The notes: a model not told the origin generated them from the sequence alone. DNA of 64,000 bases from Micromonospora halotolerans (GCF_032108445.1 NZ_CP134876.1:5828001-5892000); one strand, 5' to 3'. Positions 55,892 through 64,000 are shown, counted from the first letter of the stretch. Numbers and translations: made by a program.

Positions 55892-56787
55892 TCGTCCTCC
55901 CATCCCTTCTTCCGCATCCACTGGTAGACGGCGAGGATCACCGCGGTCACCAGCGTCATCGACAGGCCCAGCGCGGCCGCGTAGCCGGCGGAGTACTCGT
56001 TGAACGCCTGCTTGTACATGAGCGTCGAGACGACCTCGCTGGACCCGGCCGGCCCGCCCTGGGTCATGATGAAGATGTAGTCGAACGCCTTCAGCGACCA
56101 GATCACCGTCATCAGCACGATGAACACCATCGTCGGCCGGATGCCGGGCAGCGTGACGTTCCGGTACTGCTGCCAGCGGCTGGCGCCGTCCACCTTGGCC
56201 GCGTCGTAGAGCGCCGGATCGACGCCCTGCATCGCGGACAGGAAGATGACCGCGAGGAAGCCCCACCAGTGCCAGTCCACGACGAAGTTGACGGACAGCA
56301 GCGAGGTGCTGGTGTCACCCAGCCACGACTGGTCGACGCCGAACTGGTGGGCGATGCCGCTGGTCGGCGACAGCAGCATCTTCCACACCGCCGCGTTGAC
56401 CACGCTGGCCACCACGTACGGGATGAAGTAGAGCGCCCGGAACAGCATCTGGAACCGTCTGACCTGGCTGAGCAGGTAGGCGCCGAGCAGGCCCATCGCC
56501 ATCGGCACGGTCAGGAACAGCACGAACCAGACGAGGTTGTGCAGCAGCGCCTGGTGGACCTTTGCGTCGCCGAAGGCCGTGACGTAGTTGTCGAGGCCGA
56601 TGAAGGTGGCCGGTCCGAGCCCGGACCAGTCCGTGAACGAGTAGTAGACGGTGGCCACGGACGGTCCGAGCACGACGAGCAGGTTGAGCACCAGCAGCGG
56701 CGCGAGGAAGGCCCAGCCGACCACCGCCGCGCGCCACCGCGCGCGGCGGGCGCCGGACGCGGTCGGCGGCGCGGCGGTGGCGGTCAC
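55888..56787 (-). CDS. Sugar ABC transporter permease (MalF type)
   Basis: A GTG at 56787 gives 299 residues with six helices. EAA loop: ALYDAAKVDGASRWQQYRNV. Start overlaps the binding-protein stop by 4 bases. The open frame continuing upstream lies within the binding-protein gene and is rejected. Confidence 0.92.
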   Translation of the reverse strand: MTATAAPPTASGARRARWRAAVVGWAFLAPLLVLNLLVVLGPSVATVYYSFTDWSGLGPATFIGLDNYVTAFGDAKVHQALLHNLVWFVLFLTVPMAMGLLGAYLLSQVRRFQMLFRALYFIPYVVASVVNAAVWKMLLSPTSGIAHQFGVDQSWLGDTSTSLLSVNFVVDWHWWGFLAVIFLSAMQGVDPALYDAAKVDGASRWQQYRNVTLPGIRPTMVFIVLMTVIWSLKAFDYIFIMTQGGPAGSSEVVSTLMYKQAFNEYSAGYAAALGLSMTLVTAVILAVYQWMRKKGWEDE

Positions 56788-58187
56788 TTTCCGGACCCCT
56801 TGGCGGGCAACTGCGGGAGGTTGCCGTTGGCCTTCTCCTCCGTGAACATCTGGTCGAGCTGCTTGCAGTAGGCGGCCGGCGTCAGCTTGCCGGTCAGCAC
56901 CTGCTCCAGGCCCTCGTAGACGAACACGTCGGTCTTCGGCGGCCACCAGGTCCAGGTGACGAAGCCGTACTGGCCGCTGGCGACCGCCTTGTTGAGCGAG
57001 GTGAGCACCCGACCGGCGCGCGGATCGATGCTCGACGGGATGTCGCCGTCGGCGAAGTCGATCGGGATGTTGTACGTCGACGGGACCTCGGCCATCCGCT
57101 TGAGCGCGGCGGTCCGGTCACCGTAGTACCAGTTGAGGTACTCGGCGGCGGCGTCCTTGTTCTTGCTCGCCTCGTTGATCGCCAGCGAGCCGCCGATACC
57201 CATCTCGAACAGCGGATACTTCACCTCGGGCCGCAGCGCGGGCACCGGCATCCAGTCCCAGTCGTTCTCGTTCTTTGCCTTCGCCCCGAAGTACTGGCCG
57301 ACCTGGCTCATGAACCAGTTGCCCTGCGGGACCATCGCCACCTTGCCCTTGCCGAAGTTGGCGCCGATCTCCTGGGACGGGACGGAGAAGTACTTCTCCA
57401 CGCTGCCGCCGATCCAGCCCTTGTCGAAGTAGCTCTTGATCAGCGCGACCGCGTCGACGAACACCGGATCGGTGAACTTGATCTCGCCGGAGAGCGCCTG
57501 TCGTAGCGCGTCCGGGCCGGAGTAGTGGTTCCAGAAGACCGTCATCAGCCACTCGCCGGCGGCCTTCCAGTCGACGTTCGACGAGCCGAACGGGACGATG
57601 CCCTGGCCTGCGGCCTCGGTGGCGAGCGCCTCCAGCGACGCCCGGTCGGTCGGCTGCTGCCAGCCCTTCTGCGCGAACAGCGTCTTGTTGAAGTAGAGCA
57701 GCATGGTGTCGACGCGCATCGGCAGCGCGTAGAGCTTGCCGTCGGTGGTGAACGCCTCGACCGCCCAGCTGGACAGCTTGTCCTTCCAGGCGAACTTCTC
57801 GGCGTACGGGGTCAGGTCGGCCAGCACGTGAGCCTTGCTCCACGCGATGGTCTGCGTGGCGCTCGGCCCTCGCACGATGTCCGGGCCGGAGCGCGACTGC
57901 AACGCGGTCTGCACCAGGCGGCGCAGGTCCTCGCCCTTGTAGAAGGTGGTGTTCAGGTCGATCTTCGGCTTGGCCTTCTCGAAGACCGCGGCCACGTTGT
58001 CGGTGAAGTACTTCTGGTTGGCGTCGCCCTGGATGTCCAGCCACAGGTCGACCTTGCCGGTGCCGTTGCCGGCGCCGCCGCCACTGTCACCGCTGCAGCC
58101 GGAGAGCAGCAGGCTGGGGGTGGTGATACCGAGGGCGGTCAGGCCCGCACCGGCGAGGAACCGCCGGCGACTCAGCGAAGCGGTCAC
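56784..58187 (-). CDS. Family 1 solute-binding lipoprotein with twin-arginine-like signal
   Basis: 467 residues. The N-terminus LSRRRFLAGAGL is a Tat-like signal and ends in lipobox LLSGC (Cys31), so it is probably a Tat-exported lipoprotein. The mature chain KVDLWLDIQGDANQKYF, YALPMRVDTMLLYFN, GKVAMVPQGNWFMSQ and VTWTWWPPKTD shows the family 1 two-lobe fold rich in aromatic residues for sugar stacking. It should capture the oligosaccharide released by the beta-helix enzyme. Its start lies 4 bases inside the upstream ADP-ribosylglycohydrolase-like gene. Confidence 0.92.
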   Translation of the reverse strand: MTASLSRRRFLAGAGLTALGITTPSLLLSGCSGDSGGGAGNGTGKVDLWLDIQGDANQKYFTDNVAAVFEKAKPKIDLNTTFYKGEDLRRLVQTALQSRSGPDIVRGPSATQTIAWSKAHVLADLTPYAEKFAWKDKLSSWAVEAFTTDGKLYALPMRVDTMLLYFNKTLFAQKGWQQPTDRASLEALATEAAGQGIVPFGSSNVDWKAAGEWLMTVFWNHYSGPDALRQALSGEIKFTDPVFVDAVALIKSYFDKGWIGGSVEKYFSVPSQEIGANFGKGKVAMVPQGNWFMSQVGQYFGAKAKNENDWDWMPVPALRPEVKYPLFEMGIGGSLAINEASKNKDAAAEYLNWYYGDRTAALKRMAEVPSTYNIPIDFADGDIPSSIDPRAGRVLTSLNKAVASGQYGFVTWTWWPPKTDVFVYEGLEQVLTGKLTPAAYCKQLDQMFTEEKANGNLPQLPAKGSGK

Positions 58188-60247
58188 GATGTCTCCTCAA
58201 CGGGAATGGGGGTGATGCGGACGGACTGCGTGGCGGTGCGCCCCTGTGTGACGAGGAGCGCGACGCCGCCGCAGGTGAGCTCGTCGTCGTCGAGGTCGAA
58301 CAGCACCTCGTCGTCGACGCTGGCGGTGAGGCGGGTGCCGGCCGCGCGGATGGCGAGCCGGTAGGTGGCCCCGTACTCCCAGGGGAAGTCGCGGCTGGCG
58401 AGAACGGTGTCGTGGCGGACCAGCTCGGCCCGGTCGCGGCCGGCGAGCCGCAGCGCGTAGTAACGGGTCTGGCCCTGGACCCGCACGGCGAGGCCGACGG
58501 CCTCGGCCAGGTGGGGCGTGACATCGGCGTGGACCTGGTAGTCGCGCCAGCCGCGTTCGCCCTGGACGAGCAGGCCGGTGCCCCGGTTCTGCACGATCCG
58601 GAACGGCTCCGGCCAGTGCGGATCCCAGCGGTCGACGGTCTTCACCCAGGCTCGCCGCCACATCGCGTCGGCCGGGGTGCCGTGCCCGGTCCCGGCGGTG
58701 GCGGGGCGGGTCAGCGTGAGCGTCGGCGTACCGTCCCAGGTCAGCGACTCCACCTCCACCGCGCCGGTGGCGCGGAGGCCGACGTAGGTGATCGGCTGGC
58801 CGCCGAGATCCGGCACCGTCCAGCGGATTTCATCGCCGGCCGCGGCCGGCCCCTCGACCCACTTCAGCGTGTCACCGTCGTCGGCGTAGTGCGCGACGAC
58901 CGGGCGGACCTCGACGCCCGTGGCGGCGCGCAGCCGAGCGTGGATGGTCTGTCCGCTGTAGAGGGTGGGGCTGGCGATCAGGCCGTAGATCGGCATGGCG
59001 CGCGCTTCCGGCGGGATGAACGTCGGCGTCGCGACGGTGGTGGCGGGGGTGGTCGGTTCGACGGCCAGCCGCCCGCCCGGGTTGTGCACCCGAGCCGCGC
59101 CGGACAGGACGGTGAATCCCTGCACGCTGCCCGGGAGCGAGAAGTGGAACCGGGCCCCGTTCTTCGTCAGGTCGCGCTCCGGCTGCCCGGCCCAGGCCCG
59201 GCCGTGGCGGGCGAGCGTGAGCGCCTCCCGGGCCACGTCGGTGACCGTCGACCCGCCGTCGGTGCTGGGCAGGTACATCCGGTCGGCGACCGGCCCGCGG
59301 TAGTCCGGCCCGGCGCCGTCGATACCGGCGAGGCCGCCGAACACGCCACAGATCGCCCCGACGTCGCCCGCGTTGGAGTCGGTGTCCCAGCCGGAGGTGT
59401 TGACCACCGTCATGGCGGGCAGGAACGCGCCGCCGCTGCGGGCCACCGCGTGGATCACGGTGGCGTGGTTGGGCACCACGTGACAGTTGCCGCCGTAGCT
59501 CTCGTAGCCGTAGCGGGCGTCGATCCGGGCCCGCGTGGTCTTCCAGTCGGCGTCGGCGGCGGTCCACTCCCGCACGTCGGCGATGACCCGGTGGATCAGG
59601 CTGTCCTTCGGGATCAGCGCGACCGCGGTGTCGAGGAGACGCTCCATGTCGGTCTCGGTGAACGCGCCGGCGACCAGGGCGGCCACCACCCGGGCGGCGT
59701 GGATCGACTCACCGTCGTGGCTCACCCGGGCGGCCCGCTCGGCCAGGTCGGCGGCCGCCTCCGGGTCGCCGGGACGGGTCATCGCGAAGCCCTCGACGAA
59801 GATCTGCGCGCCGACCTGCTCGGCCACGACCACGCCGTTGCGGGCGATCGACCCGCTGTCCGGCGCGCGGACCCCGTCCTTGAGATGCAGGTACGCCGTG
59901 TGCTCGGTGGAGTTGCCCACCCCGCCCCACCACAGCACCGACTGCCCCTCGGCGATTTCGTTGAGCCACGTCTCCCCGATCTGGGCCGATGTCGGCTCGG
60001 TGCCGTGGTCGCGCAGCGCCCGGGGAAACATGAAGGTGCCGCTGATGTCGTCGTCGGTGACCACCAGGAGGTGGTTCTTCAGGGCGAGGTCGATGCGGTG
60101 GTTCACGTAGCCGGTGATGTCGCCCAGCTCGGCCTGGATCCGCTCGAAACGCCAGCCCTCGAAGGGCCGGCCGAGGTAGACCGCGATCACCTTGCCGAGC
60201 ACGCCGGCGTAGACGCGCTCCTCGTAGTCGCTCGGGAAGTGGGTCAT
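58184..60247 (-). CDS. ADP-ribosylglycohydrolase-like protein with extra C-terminal beta domains
   Basis: An ATG at 60247 (sharing one base with the rbsD stop) gives 687 residues, no signal peptide. Residues 1 to about 360 match the ARH fold: YAGVLGKVIAVYLGRPFEGW at the start and two magnesium motifs, TDDD (64-67) and GWDTDSNAG. Residues about 370-510 form a linker beta domain. Residues about 530-680 look like a concanavalin-type sandwich of the DUF1080 kind (VQGERGWRDYQVHADVTP, YYALRLAGR). Classical ARHs are about 350 residues and cleave N- or O-glycosidic bonds of ADP-ribose. Here sugar-uptake genes, ribokinase and RbsD suggest hydrolysis of a ribofuranoside-like bond in an imported glycan. 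Confidence 0.85.
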   Translation of the reverse strand: MTHFPSDYEERVYAGVLGKVIAVYLGRPFEGWRFERIQAELGDITGYVNHRIDLALKNHLLVVTDDDISGTFMFPRALRDHGTEPTSAQIGETWLNEIAEGQSVLWWGGVGNSTEHTAYLHLKDGVRAPDSGSIARNGVVVAEQVGAQIFVEGFAMTRPGDPEAAADLAERAARVSHDGESIHAARVVAALVAGAFTETDMERLLDTAVALIPKDSLIHRVIADVREWTAADADWKTTRARIDARYGYESYGGNCHVVPNHATVIHAVARSGGAFLPAMTVVNTSGWDTDSNAGDVGAICGVFGGLAGIDGAGPDYRGPVADRMYLPSTDGGSTVTDVAREALTLARHGRAWAGQPERDLTKNGARFHFSLPGSVQGFTVLSGAARVHNPGGRLAVEPTTPATTVATPTFIPPEARAMPIYGLIASPTLYSGQTIHARLRAATGVEVRPVVAHYADDGDTLKWVEGPAAAGDEIRWTVPDLGGQPITYVGLRATGAVEVESLTWDGTPTLTLTRPATAGTGHGTPADAMWRRAWVKTVDRWDPHWPEPFRIVQNRGTGLLVQGERGWRDYQVHADVTPHLAEAVGLAVRVQGQTRYYALRLAGRDRAELVRHDTVLASRDFPWEYGATYRLAIRAAGTRLTASVDDEVLFDLDDDELTCGGVALLVTQGRTATQSVRITPIPVEETS

Positions 60248-60636
60248 CAGAAGGGAACCCCCGCTCGCAGGATGACGTTGGCGAACGGCGTCGCCTCGCC
60301 GGTACGGATGACGGCGCACGCGCTGCGGCAGGCCGCCTTGAGGACGTCGTGGCTCGTGGTCTTCAGCGGGATGCCGGCGAGACCGGTGTGCAGCCCGGCG
60401 AGGATGTGGGCGTCGGTCAGCTCCTCGGCGATGGTCGCCTCCTCGACGACCAGTTCGGCGGTGACGGCGGCGAGCACCGGCAGGAAGGTCGGGACGCCGC
60501 GGGTGACGCCGAGGTGGACGATCTCGACGCCGGGCGGGACCGGCAGACCGGCGTCGGCGATGACGATGGTGTCGGTGTGGCCCATCCCGACGACCAGAGC
60601 GGCGATCCGGGGGTGCCAGAGGCCGGTGTCACGCAT
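60247..60636 (-). CDS. rbsD: D-ribose pyranase
   Basis: 129 residues. Start ATG 60636 lies 8 bases inside the ribokinase end. The catalytic His20 is in GMGHTDTIVIADAGLPVP, the conserved RbsD N-terminus; the C-terminal block TPFANVILRAGVPF also fits. It converts beta-D-ribopyranose into the furanose form used by ribokinase, or does the same for a related sugar (FucU-like members act on fucose). Its presence implies release of free ribose or a close analogue in the cytoplasm. Confidence 0.93.
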   Translation of the reverse strand: MRDTGLWHPRIAALVVGMGHTDTIVIADAGLPVPPGVEIVHLGVTRGVPTFLPVLAAVTAELVVEEATIAEELTDAHILAGLHTGLAGIPLKTTSHDVLKAACRSACAVIRTGEATPFANVILRAGVPF

Positions 60637-61567
60637 GGCTGGCCTCCGGGTGCGTGGCGCGGAATCGGTCCAGGTCGGCTCTCGTGGGCAGCGCGGACTG
60701 GGCACCCATCCGGGTGGTCGCCAGCGCTCCTGCCGCACAGCCGCGGTGTACCGCCTCGGCGAGGCTCTGACCGTCGGCCAGTGACGCGGCGAGCGCGCCG
60801 ACGAAGCTGTCGCCCGCGCCGGTCGTGTCGACCGCGTCGACCGGGAAGGCCGGGTGGGCGGTGACGCCCGCCGCGTCGGCGTGCACCGCGCCGCGCTCCC
60901 CCAGCGTGATGACGCAGGCGGCCGGGCCGTGCGTGCGCAGACCGGCGGCGAGGGCGGCCCAGTCCGTGGCCGGGACACCGGCCAGCCGCAGCGCCTCGCC
61001 CTCGTTGACCACCAGGACGTCGACGTGGCGTAGCAGGGTGGCCATCGTGGGCGGAACCAGGTCGGGCAGCGGCGCGGCGTTGAGCACCACCCGGGCGCCC
61101 GCGTCACGGGCGTGCCGGGCGGCGGCAAGGCAGGTCGCGAGCGGGATCTCGAGCTGCAGCACGAGCACCGCGTCGGGGCCGAGCGTGGCCGGCAGGGCGG
61201 CCAGCGCGTCGCCGGTCAGCCGGGCGTTCGCCCCAGGGGCGACGACGATGCTGTTCTCACCGGCCGTGTCGACGACGATGAGCGCCACGCCGGTCGCGAC
61301 GCCGGCCACCGTGGTCAGATGGTCGGGCGGCAACCCCTCGGCGGTGAGCGCGGCGCGGACGTCGGCGCCGAACCGGTCGTCGCCGACCGCGGCGAAGAAC
61401 AGTGTGTCGGCGCCCAGCCGGCGGGCCGCGACGGCCTGGTTGGAGCCCTTGCCGCCGGGGCGGGCGGCGACGTCGTCGCCGAGCACCGTCTCGCCCGGCG
61501 CGGGCAGGTGCGGCACGGCGACCCCGAGGTCGAGGTTGGCGCTGCCGACGACCACGACGCGGCTCAT
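60629..61567 (-). CDS. rbsK: Ribokinase (PfkB family)
   Basis: 312 residues. PfkB signatures are RPGGKGSNQAVAARRLG (37-53) and DTTGAGDSFVGALAASL with the catalytic Asp in GAGD; SANLDLGVAVPHLPAPGET starts the fold. It phosphorylates ribose at O5. Start overlaps the LacI stop by 4 bases. Together with RbsD it shows that ribose is an end product of the pathway encoded here. No ribose-specific ABC genes (RbsABC) are next to it; the adjoining importer is of the oligosaccharide type. Confidence 0.93.
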   Translation of the reverse strand: MSRVVVVGSANLDLGVAVPHLPAPGETVLGDDVAARPGGKGSNQAVAARRLGADTLFFAAVGDDRFGADVRAALTAEGLPPDHLTTVAGVATGVALIVVDTAGENSIVVAPGANARLTGDALAALPATLGPDAVLVLQLEIPLATCLAAARHARDAGARVVLNAAPLPDLVPPTMATLLRHVDVLVVNEGEALRLAGVPATDWAALAAGLRTHGPAACVITLGERGAVHADAAGVTAHPAFPVDAVDTTGAGDSFVGALAASLADGQSLAEAVHRGCAAGALATTRMGAQSALPTRADLDRFRATHPEASHA

Positions 61568-62604
61568 GACCCTTCTCCCTCGCTCGGCGCGTCACCGCCG
61601 GGCGGATCCGGGCACCCGCACGAGCCGCGCCGGATCAGCGCGACCGGCAGGACGTCGGTCGGGCTGGTCGTGCCCGCGTGCTGGGCGAGCAGATGGGACA
61701 GCGCGGCCCGGCCGATCGCGGCGAACGGCTGCGCCATGGTGGTCAGCGCGGGGGTCGAGTAGGCGGCACCGGGGATACCGTCGAACGAGGCGACCGCGAT
61801 GTCGTCCGGGCAGCGCCGGCCGGTCTCGCTGATCGCACGGAGCACCCCGACGGCCTGCTCGTCGCTGGCCACGAAGATGGCGTCCGGCGGCTCGGGCCGG
61901 GACAGCAGGTCGCGGGCGGCCCGGTAGCCGGCGCGCCGGCCGAACTCGGACTGCACCACCGACATCGCACGGCGGGTGACGCCCTCATCGGAGAGGGCGT
62001 CGCGCCAGCCGCTGACCCGGTCGTGGGCCGGCATGACGTCTTCCGGCCCGCCGATGCAGGCGATGCGGCGGCGGCCGTGCTCGATCAGGTGCCGGGTGGC
62101 CAGGTAGGCCCCGCCCCGGTTGTCGACCAGCACGCCGGGGGCGCTGGCGCCGGGCACCTGGCGGTCGAGCGAGACCCAGGGGGTGCGCGCGCGCTGCAAA
62201 TCGGGGAGGAACCCGGCCGACCCGTGCGCCGGGACGATGAACAGCCCGTCGACCTGCCGGGCGAGGAAGGTGCGTACGTAGGTCGTCTGCCGCTCGTCGT
62301 TCTCCGCGGCGTTGCCGATCAGGAGCGTGTAGCCCTTCGCGAACGACTCCTCCTCGATCGCGCGAGCCAGCGCGGCGAAGTAGGGGTTGGCGTTGTCGGG
62401 GATGACCAGGCCGAGGGTCATCGTGCGGCTCATCCGCAGCGACCGGGCGATGCCGTTGGGACGGTAGCCGAGCTGCTCGACCGCGGCGAGCACCTTTGCC
62501 CGGGTCTGTGCCGACACGGGGCGCGGCCCGCCATTGAGGACGTAGCTCACCACCGCCGGCGAGGTGCCCGCGAGGCGGGCCACGTCCGTCCGTCGAACCG
62601 TCAC
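61564..62604 (-). CDS. LacI-family regulator heading the sulfatase/ribokinase operon
   Basis: A GTG at 62604 with GGAGG 5 bases upstream gives 346 residues. HTH: RRTDVARLAGTSPAVVSYVLNGG; hinge NGIARSLRMSR; sensor domain with VIPDNANPYFAALARAIEEE, IFVASDEQAVGVLRAI and VASFDGIPGAAYSTPALTTMAQP. The C-terminus SCGCPDPPGG holds two Cys residues. As first gene of the operon it should autoregulate through the two CAACAC dyads in its promoter. Confidence 0.9.
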   Translation of the reverse strand: MTVRRTDVARLAGTSPAVVSYVLNGGPRPVSAQTRAKVLAAVEQLGYRPNGIARSLRMSRTMTLGLVIPDNANPYFAALARAIEEESFAKGYTLLIGNAAENDERQTTYVRTFLARQVDGLFIVPAHGSAGFLPDLQRARTPWVSLDRQVPGASAPGVLVDNRGGAYLATRHLIEHGRRRIACIGGPEDVMPAHDRVSGWRDALSDEGVTRRAMSVVQSEFGRRAGYRAARDLLSRPEPPDAIFVASDEQAVGVLRAISETGRRCPDDIAVASFDGIPGAAYSTPALTTMAQPFAAIGRAALSHLLAQHAGTTSPTDVLPVALIRRGSCGCPDPPGGDAPSEGEGS

Positions 62605-62617
62605 GCCGACCTCCGGT

Positions 62618-62685
62618 CAACACGAGTTGCGCTCGATGTGTCGCAAATCATGTGACGAGCGTGTTCAGGTAGGCAACACGTGTTG
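62618..62685 (-). promoter_or_regulatory. Promoter with two LacI-type operators for the 13-gene operon
   Basis: CAACACGTGTTG (62674-62685) is a perfect 12-base palindrome. CAACACGAGTTG (62618-62629) is the same with one mismatch, 56 bases away. A minus-strand -35 TTGCCT (62676-62671) and -10 CATGAT (62652-62647), 18 bases apart, lie between them, so one operator overlaps the -35 and the other sits in the leader just before the RBS. Confidence 0.6.
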
Positions 62686-62749
62686 AACAGCCGTGATCCG
62701 ACCGAGACCTGTGACGGCCCGGCTCCCCTGCGTTCCCCACACGGCGCCC

Positions 62750-63754
62750 TTACCGCGGCGAGCCCCGGGATCCCCGCGTGGCCGAACGAGGTGTCGAACC
62801 CGCCGTGGCGGCCTGGAACAGCGCGGCCGTCGACCGGAGGTGGTCGACCAGCTCCGGCGGGCCGTCGACGTCGAACGGCTGCCCGATCGACGCCAACCGG
62901 AGCGCGTGCCATTCGAGGGTGTCCGGCGGCGCGAGCCACCGGCAGGTGCCGTCCGGCTGGTCGGTCAGGGTGCCCGGCGGCGGCCCACCCAGGCGGTCCA
63001 CCACCTGGGCGGCCGGCGCGTGGATCACGACGTCGGCCGGGTACGTCGGGGCCATCCGCATGGTCCGCTCGGCCACGAAGGCGGCGACGTCTCCCCCGGG
63101 TACGTCCCTCGTGGCCGCCCGGGCACCGGTCGCGGCCACCGCCGTGACCCGGTCCAGCCGGAAGGTCCGCCAGTCGTCGCGGTCGAGGTCGAAGGCGAGC
63201 AGGTACCAGCGCCGCCCCGCCGTCACCAGGGCGCGCGGCTCGACATGCCGGCCCTCGTCGCGGTACCGGAACCGCAGCCGTTCGTGGTTGGCGATCGTCG
63301 CGGCGGCGACGACCAGCACGTCGGGGTCCACCGCCTCCCCGGCGAGTGAGAACGGGTGGGCCACGGTGGAGGCGGTCAGCGTGTCGACCCGGCGCCGCAG
63401 CCGGGCCGGCAGGACCTGGAGCAGCTTGCCCATCGCCCGCACCGCCGCCTCGTCCACCCCGGTCACCGGCTGCGCCGCCGCCGTGCGCAGCCCGATGGCC
63501 ACGGCGACCGCCTCGTCGTCCTCGAGCAGCAGCGGCGGCATCGCCGCGCCGGCGGTCAACCGGTACCCGCCCATCCCGCCCTGCTCGGCGTGCACCGGAT
63601 AGCCCAGCTCGCGTAGCCGGTCGATGTCGCGCCGCACGGTGCGGCCGGACACCCCGAGCCGCCCGGCCAGTTCGCTCCCCGACCACAGCCGAGGGGTCTG
63701 CAACAGCGACAGCAGGGAGAGCAGGCGGGCACGCGCGTCGGACATGCCTGCCAT
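62750..63754 (-). CDS. WYL-domain transcriptional regulator (YafY family)
   Basis: 334 residues. N-terminal HTH_11 (RLLSLLSLLQTPRLWSGSELAGRLGVSGRTVRRDI), then the WYL domain with RRWYLLAFDLDRDDWRTFRLDRV and a C-terminal WCX-like segment. WYL domains bind nucleic-acid or small ligands. It is divergent from the VOC gene 81 bases away; in actinobacteria this pairing is common and the regulator probably represses that gene and itself. ATG 63745 (MSDARA) is an equally good start. Confidence 0.9.
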   Translation of the reverse strand: MAGMSDARARLLSLLSLLQTPRLWSGSELAGRLGVSGRTVRRDIDRLRELGYPVHAEQGGMGGYRLTAGAAMPPLLLEDDEAVAVAIGLRTAAAQPVTGVDEAAVRAMGKLLQVLPARLRRRVDTLTASTVAHPFSLAGEAVDPDVLVVAAATIANHERLRFRYRDEGRHVEPRALVTAGRRWYLLAFDLDRDDWRTFRLDRVTAVAATGARAATRDVPGGDVAAFVAERTMRMAPTYPADVVIHAPAAQVVDRLGGPPPGTLTDQPDGTCRWLAPPDTLEWHALRLASIGQPFDVDGPPELVDHLRSTAALFQAATAGSTPRSATRGSRGSPR

Positions 63755-63835
63755 TGTGCCGCTCGACTAGGACGGAAACTGACCTATACGCGATCTACGG
63801 TGGGCGCAGTTCGCTTCGACACGAGGAGATTCGCC

Positions 63836-64000
63836 ATGAGCAGCACCGCACCCGCCGGCTATACGACCGCCGCGCCGTGGATCGTCACCCCGGACACCGG
63901 GCAGTTGCTGGACTTCGTCACCGCCGTCTTCGGCGGGGTCGAGCTCGGCCGGGTACGGCTGGAGGACGGGACCATCGGCCACGCCGAGATCCGCGTCGGC
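63836..64000 (+). CDS. VOC-superfamily protein, 3'-truncated by the window edge
   Basis: 55 residues are visible from ATG 63836, which follows GAGGAG. APWIVTPDTGQLLDFVTAVFGGVELGRV and GHAEIRVG (first half split by two residues) match the PhnB/glyoxalase-like VOC fold (beta-alpha-beta-beta-beta). Function unresolved; many such proteins bind or modify small toxic compounds. CTATAC at 63783-63788 in the divergent gap may be its -10. Confidence 0.8.
   Translation, partial: MSSTAPAGYTTAAPWIVTPDTGQLLDFVTAVFGGVELGRVRLEDGTIGHAEIRVG

Overview
The window is GC-rich throughout (my impression is roughly 70% or more). It has dense genes, GTG starts and many 4-base ATGA/GTGA gene overlaps. LacI-family regulators, plant-polymer hydrolases and sugar ABC importers without their own ATPase are common, and there is a TioE-type MerR regulator. 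This points to a free-living, plant-litter-degrading actinomycete, most likely of the Micromonosporaceae (Micromonospora-like). That assignment is an inference from gene content and composition, not from a marker gene. I saw no tRNA, rRNA, CRISPR array, insertion sequence or phage gene.

Layout. 1-8.6 kb: the end of a GH18 chitinase, an MFS exporter, a frame-broken lipoprotein gene, a GH15 glucoamylase/trehalase-like enzyme, a membrane protein, and a divergent MerR regulator / erythromycin-esterase pair. 8.6-14.4 kb: a 1,090-residue HEAT-repeat-like protein, the tail of a lost ACC-deaminase-like gene, a group II PLP decarboxylase and an alpha/beta hydrolase. 14.5-26.4 kb is a xylan island: a GH11-CBM2 xylanase interrupted by one in-frame TGA, a CE7 acetylxylan esterase plus the remnant of a second one, the bxlEFGA-type xylo-oligosaccharide importer and GH3 enzyme with a divergent LacI regulator, a second LacI regulator, and a secreted GH10 xylanase. 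26.5-31.5 kb: mixed metabolic genes (YdeI-like, FAD oxidase, AraC/SDR pair, inositol-monophosphatase-like). 31.5-41.5 kb is an L-arabinose operon (araB-araD-binding protein-ATPase-permease-permease-araA) behind a clear promoter with an overlapping LacI-type operator, and its likely regulator. 41.7-48.8 kb: a membrane-anchored multicopper oxidase, a carboxymuconolactone-decarboxylase-like protein, a NarL-type two-component pair, a D-Ala-D-Ala carboxypeptidase and an OsmC protein.

48.9-62.6 kb holds the most unusual locus: 13 genes on the minus strand, nearly all overlapping or touching. They encode a LacI regulator, ribokinase, RbsD, a three-part ADP-ribosylglycohydrolase-like protein, a binding protein and two permeases, a sulfatase, a secreted beta-helix glycoside hydrolase, a second sulfatase, a bona fide formylglycine-generating enzyme, and two small DUF202 membrane proteins. 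The hydrolase and the binding protein carry export signals; the sulfatases and the ADP-ribosylglycohydrolase-like protein do not. This suggests outside depolymerisation, import of sulfated oligosaccharides, and desulfation and glycosidic cleavage in the cytoplasm. The window closes with a WYL regulator and the start of a VOC protein.

How the parts work together. Three sugar-uptake systems are visible: xylan, arabinose and a putative sulfated/ribose-containing glycan. Each has a LacI regulator and candidate palindromic operators in its promoter region. The xylan and arabinose systems complement each other for arabinoxylan use. Several genes between 2.8 and 17 kb are broken or truncated, so this part of the chromosome either shows local gene decay or contains sequence errors.
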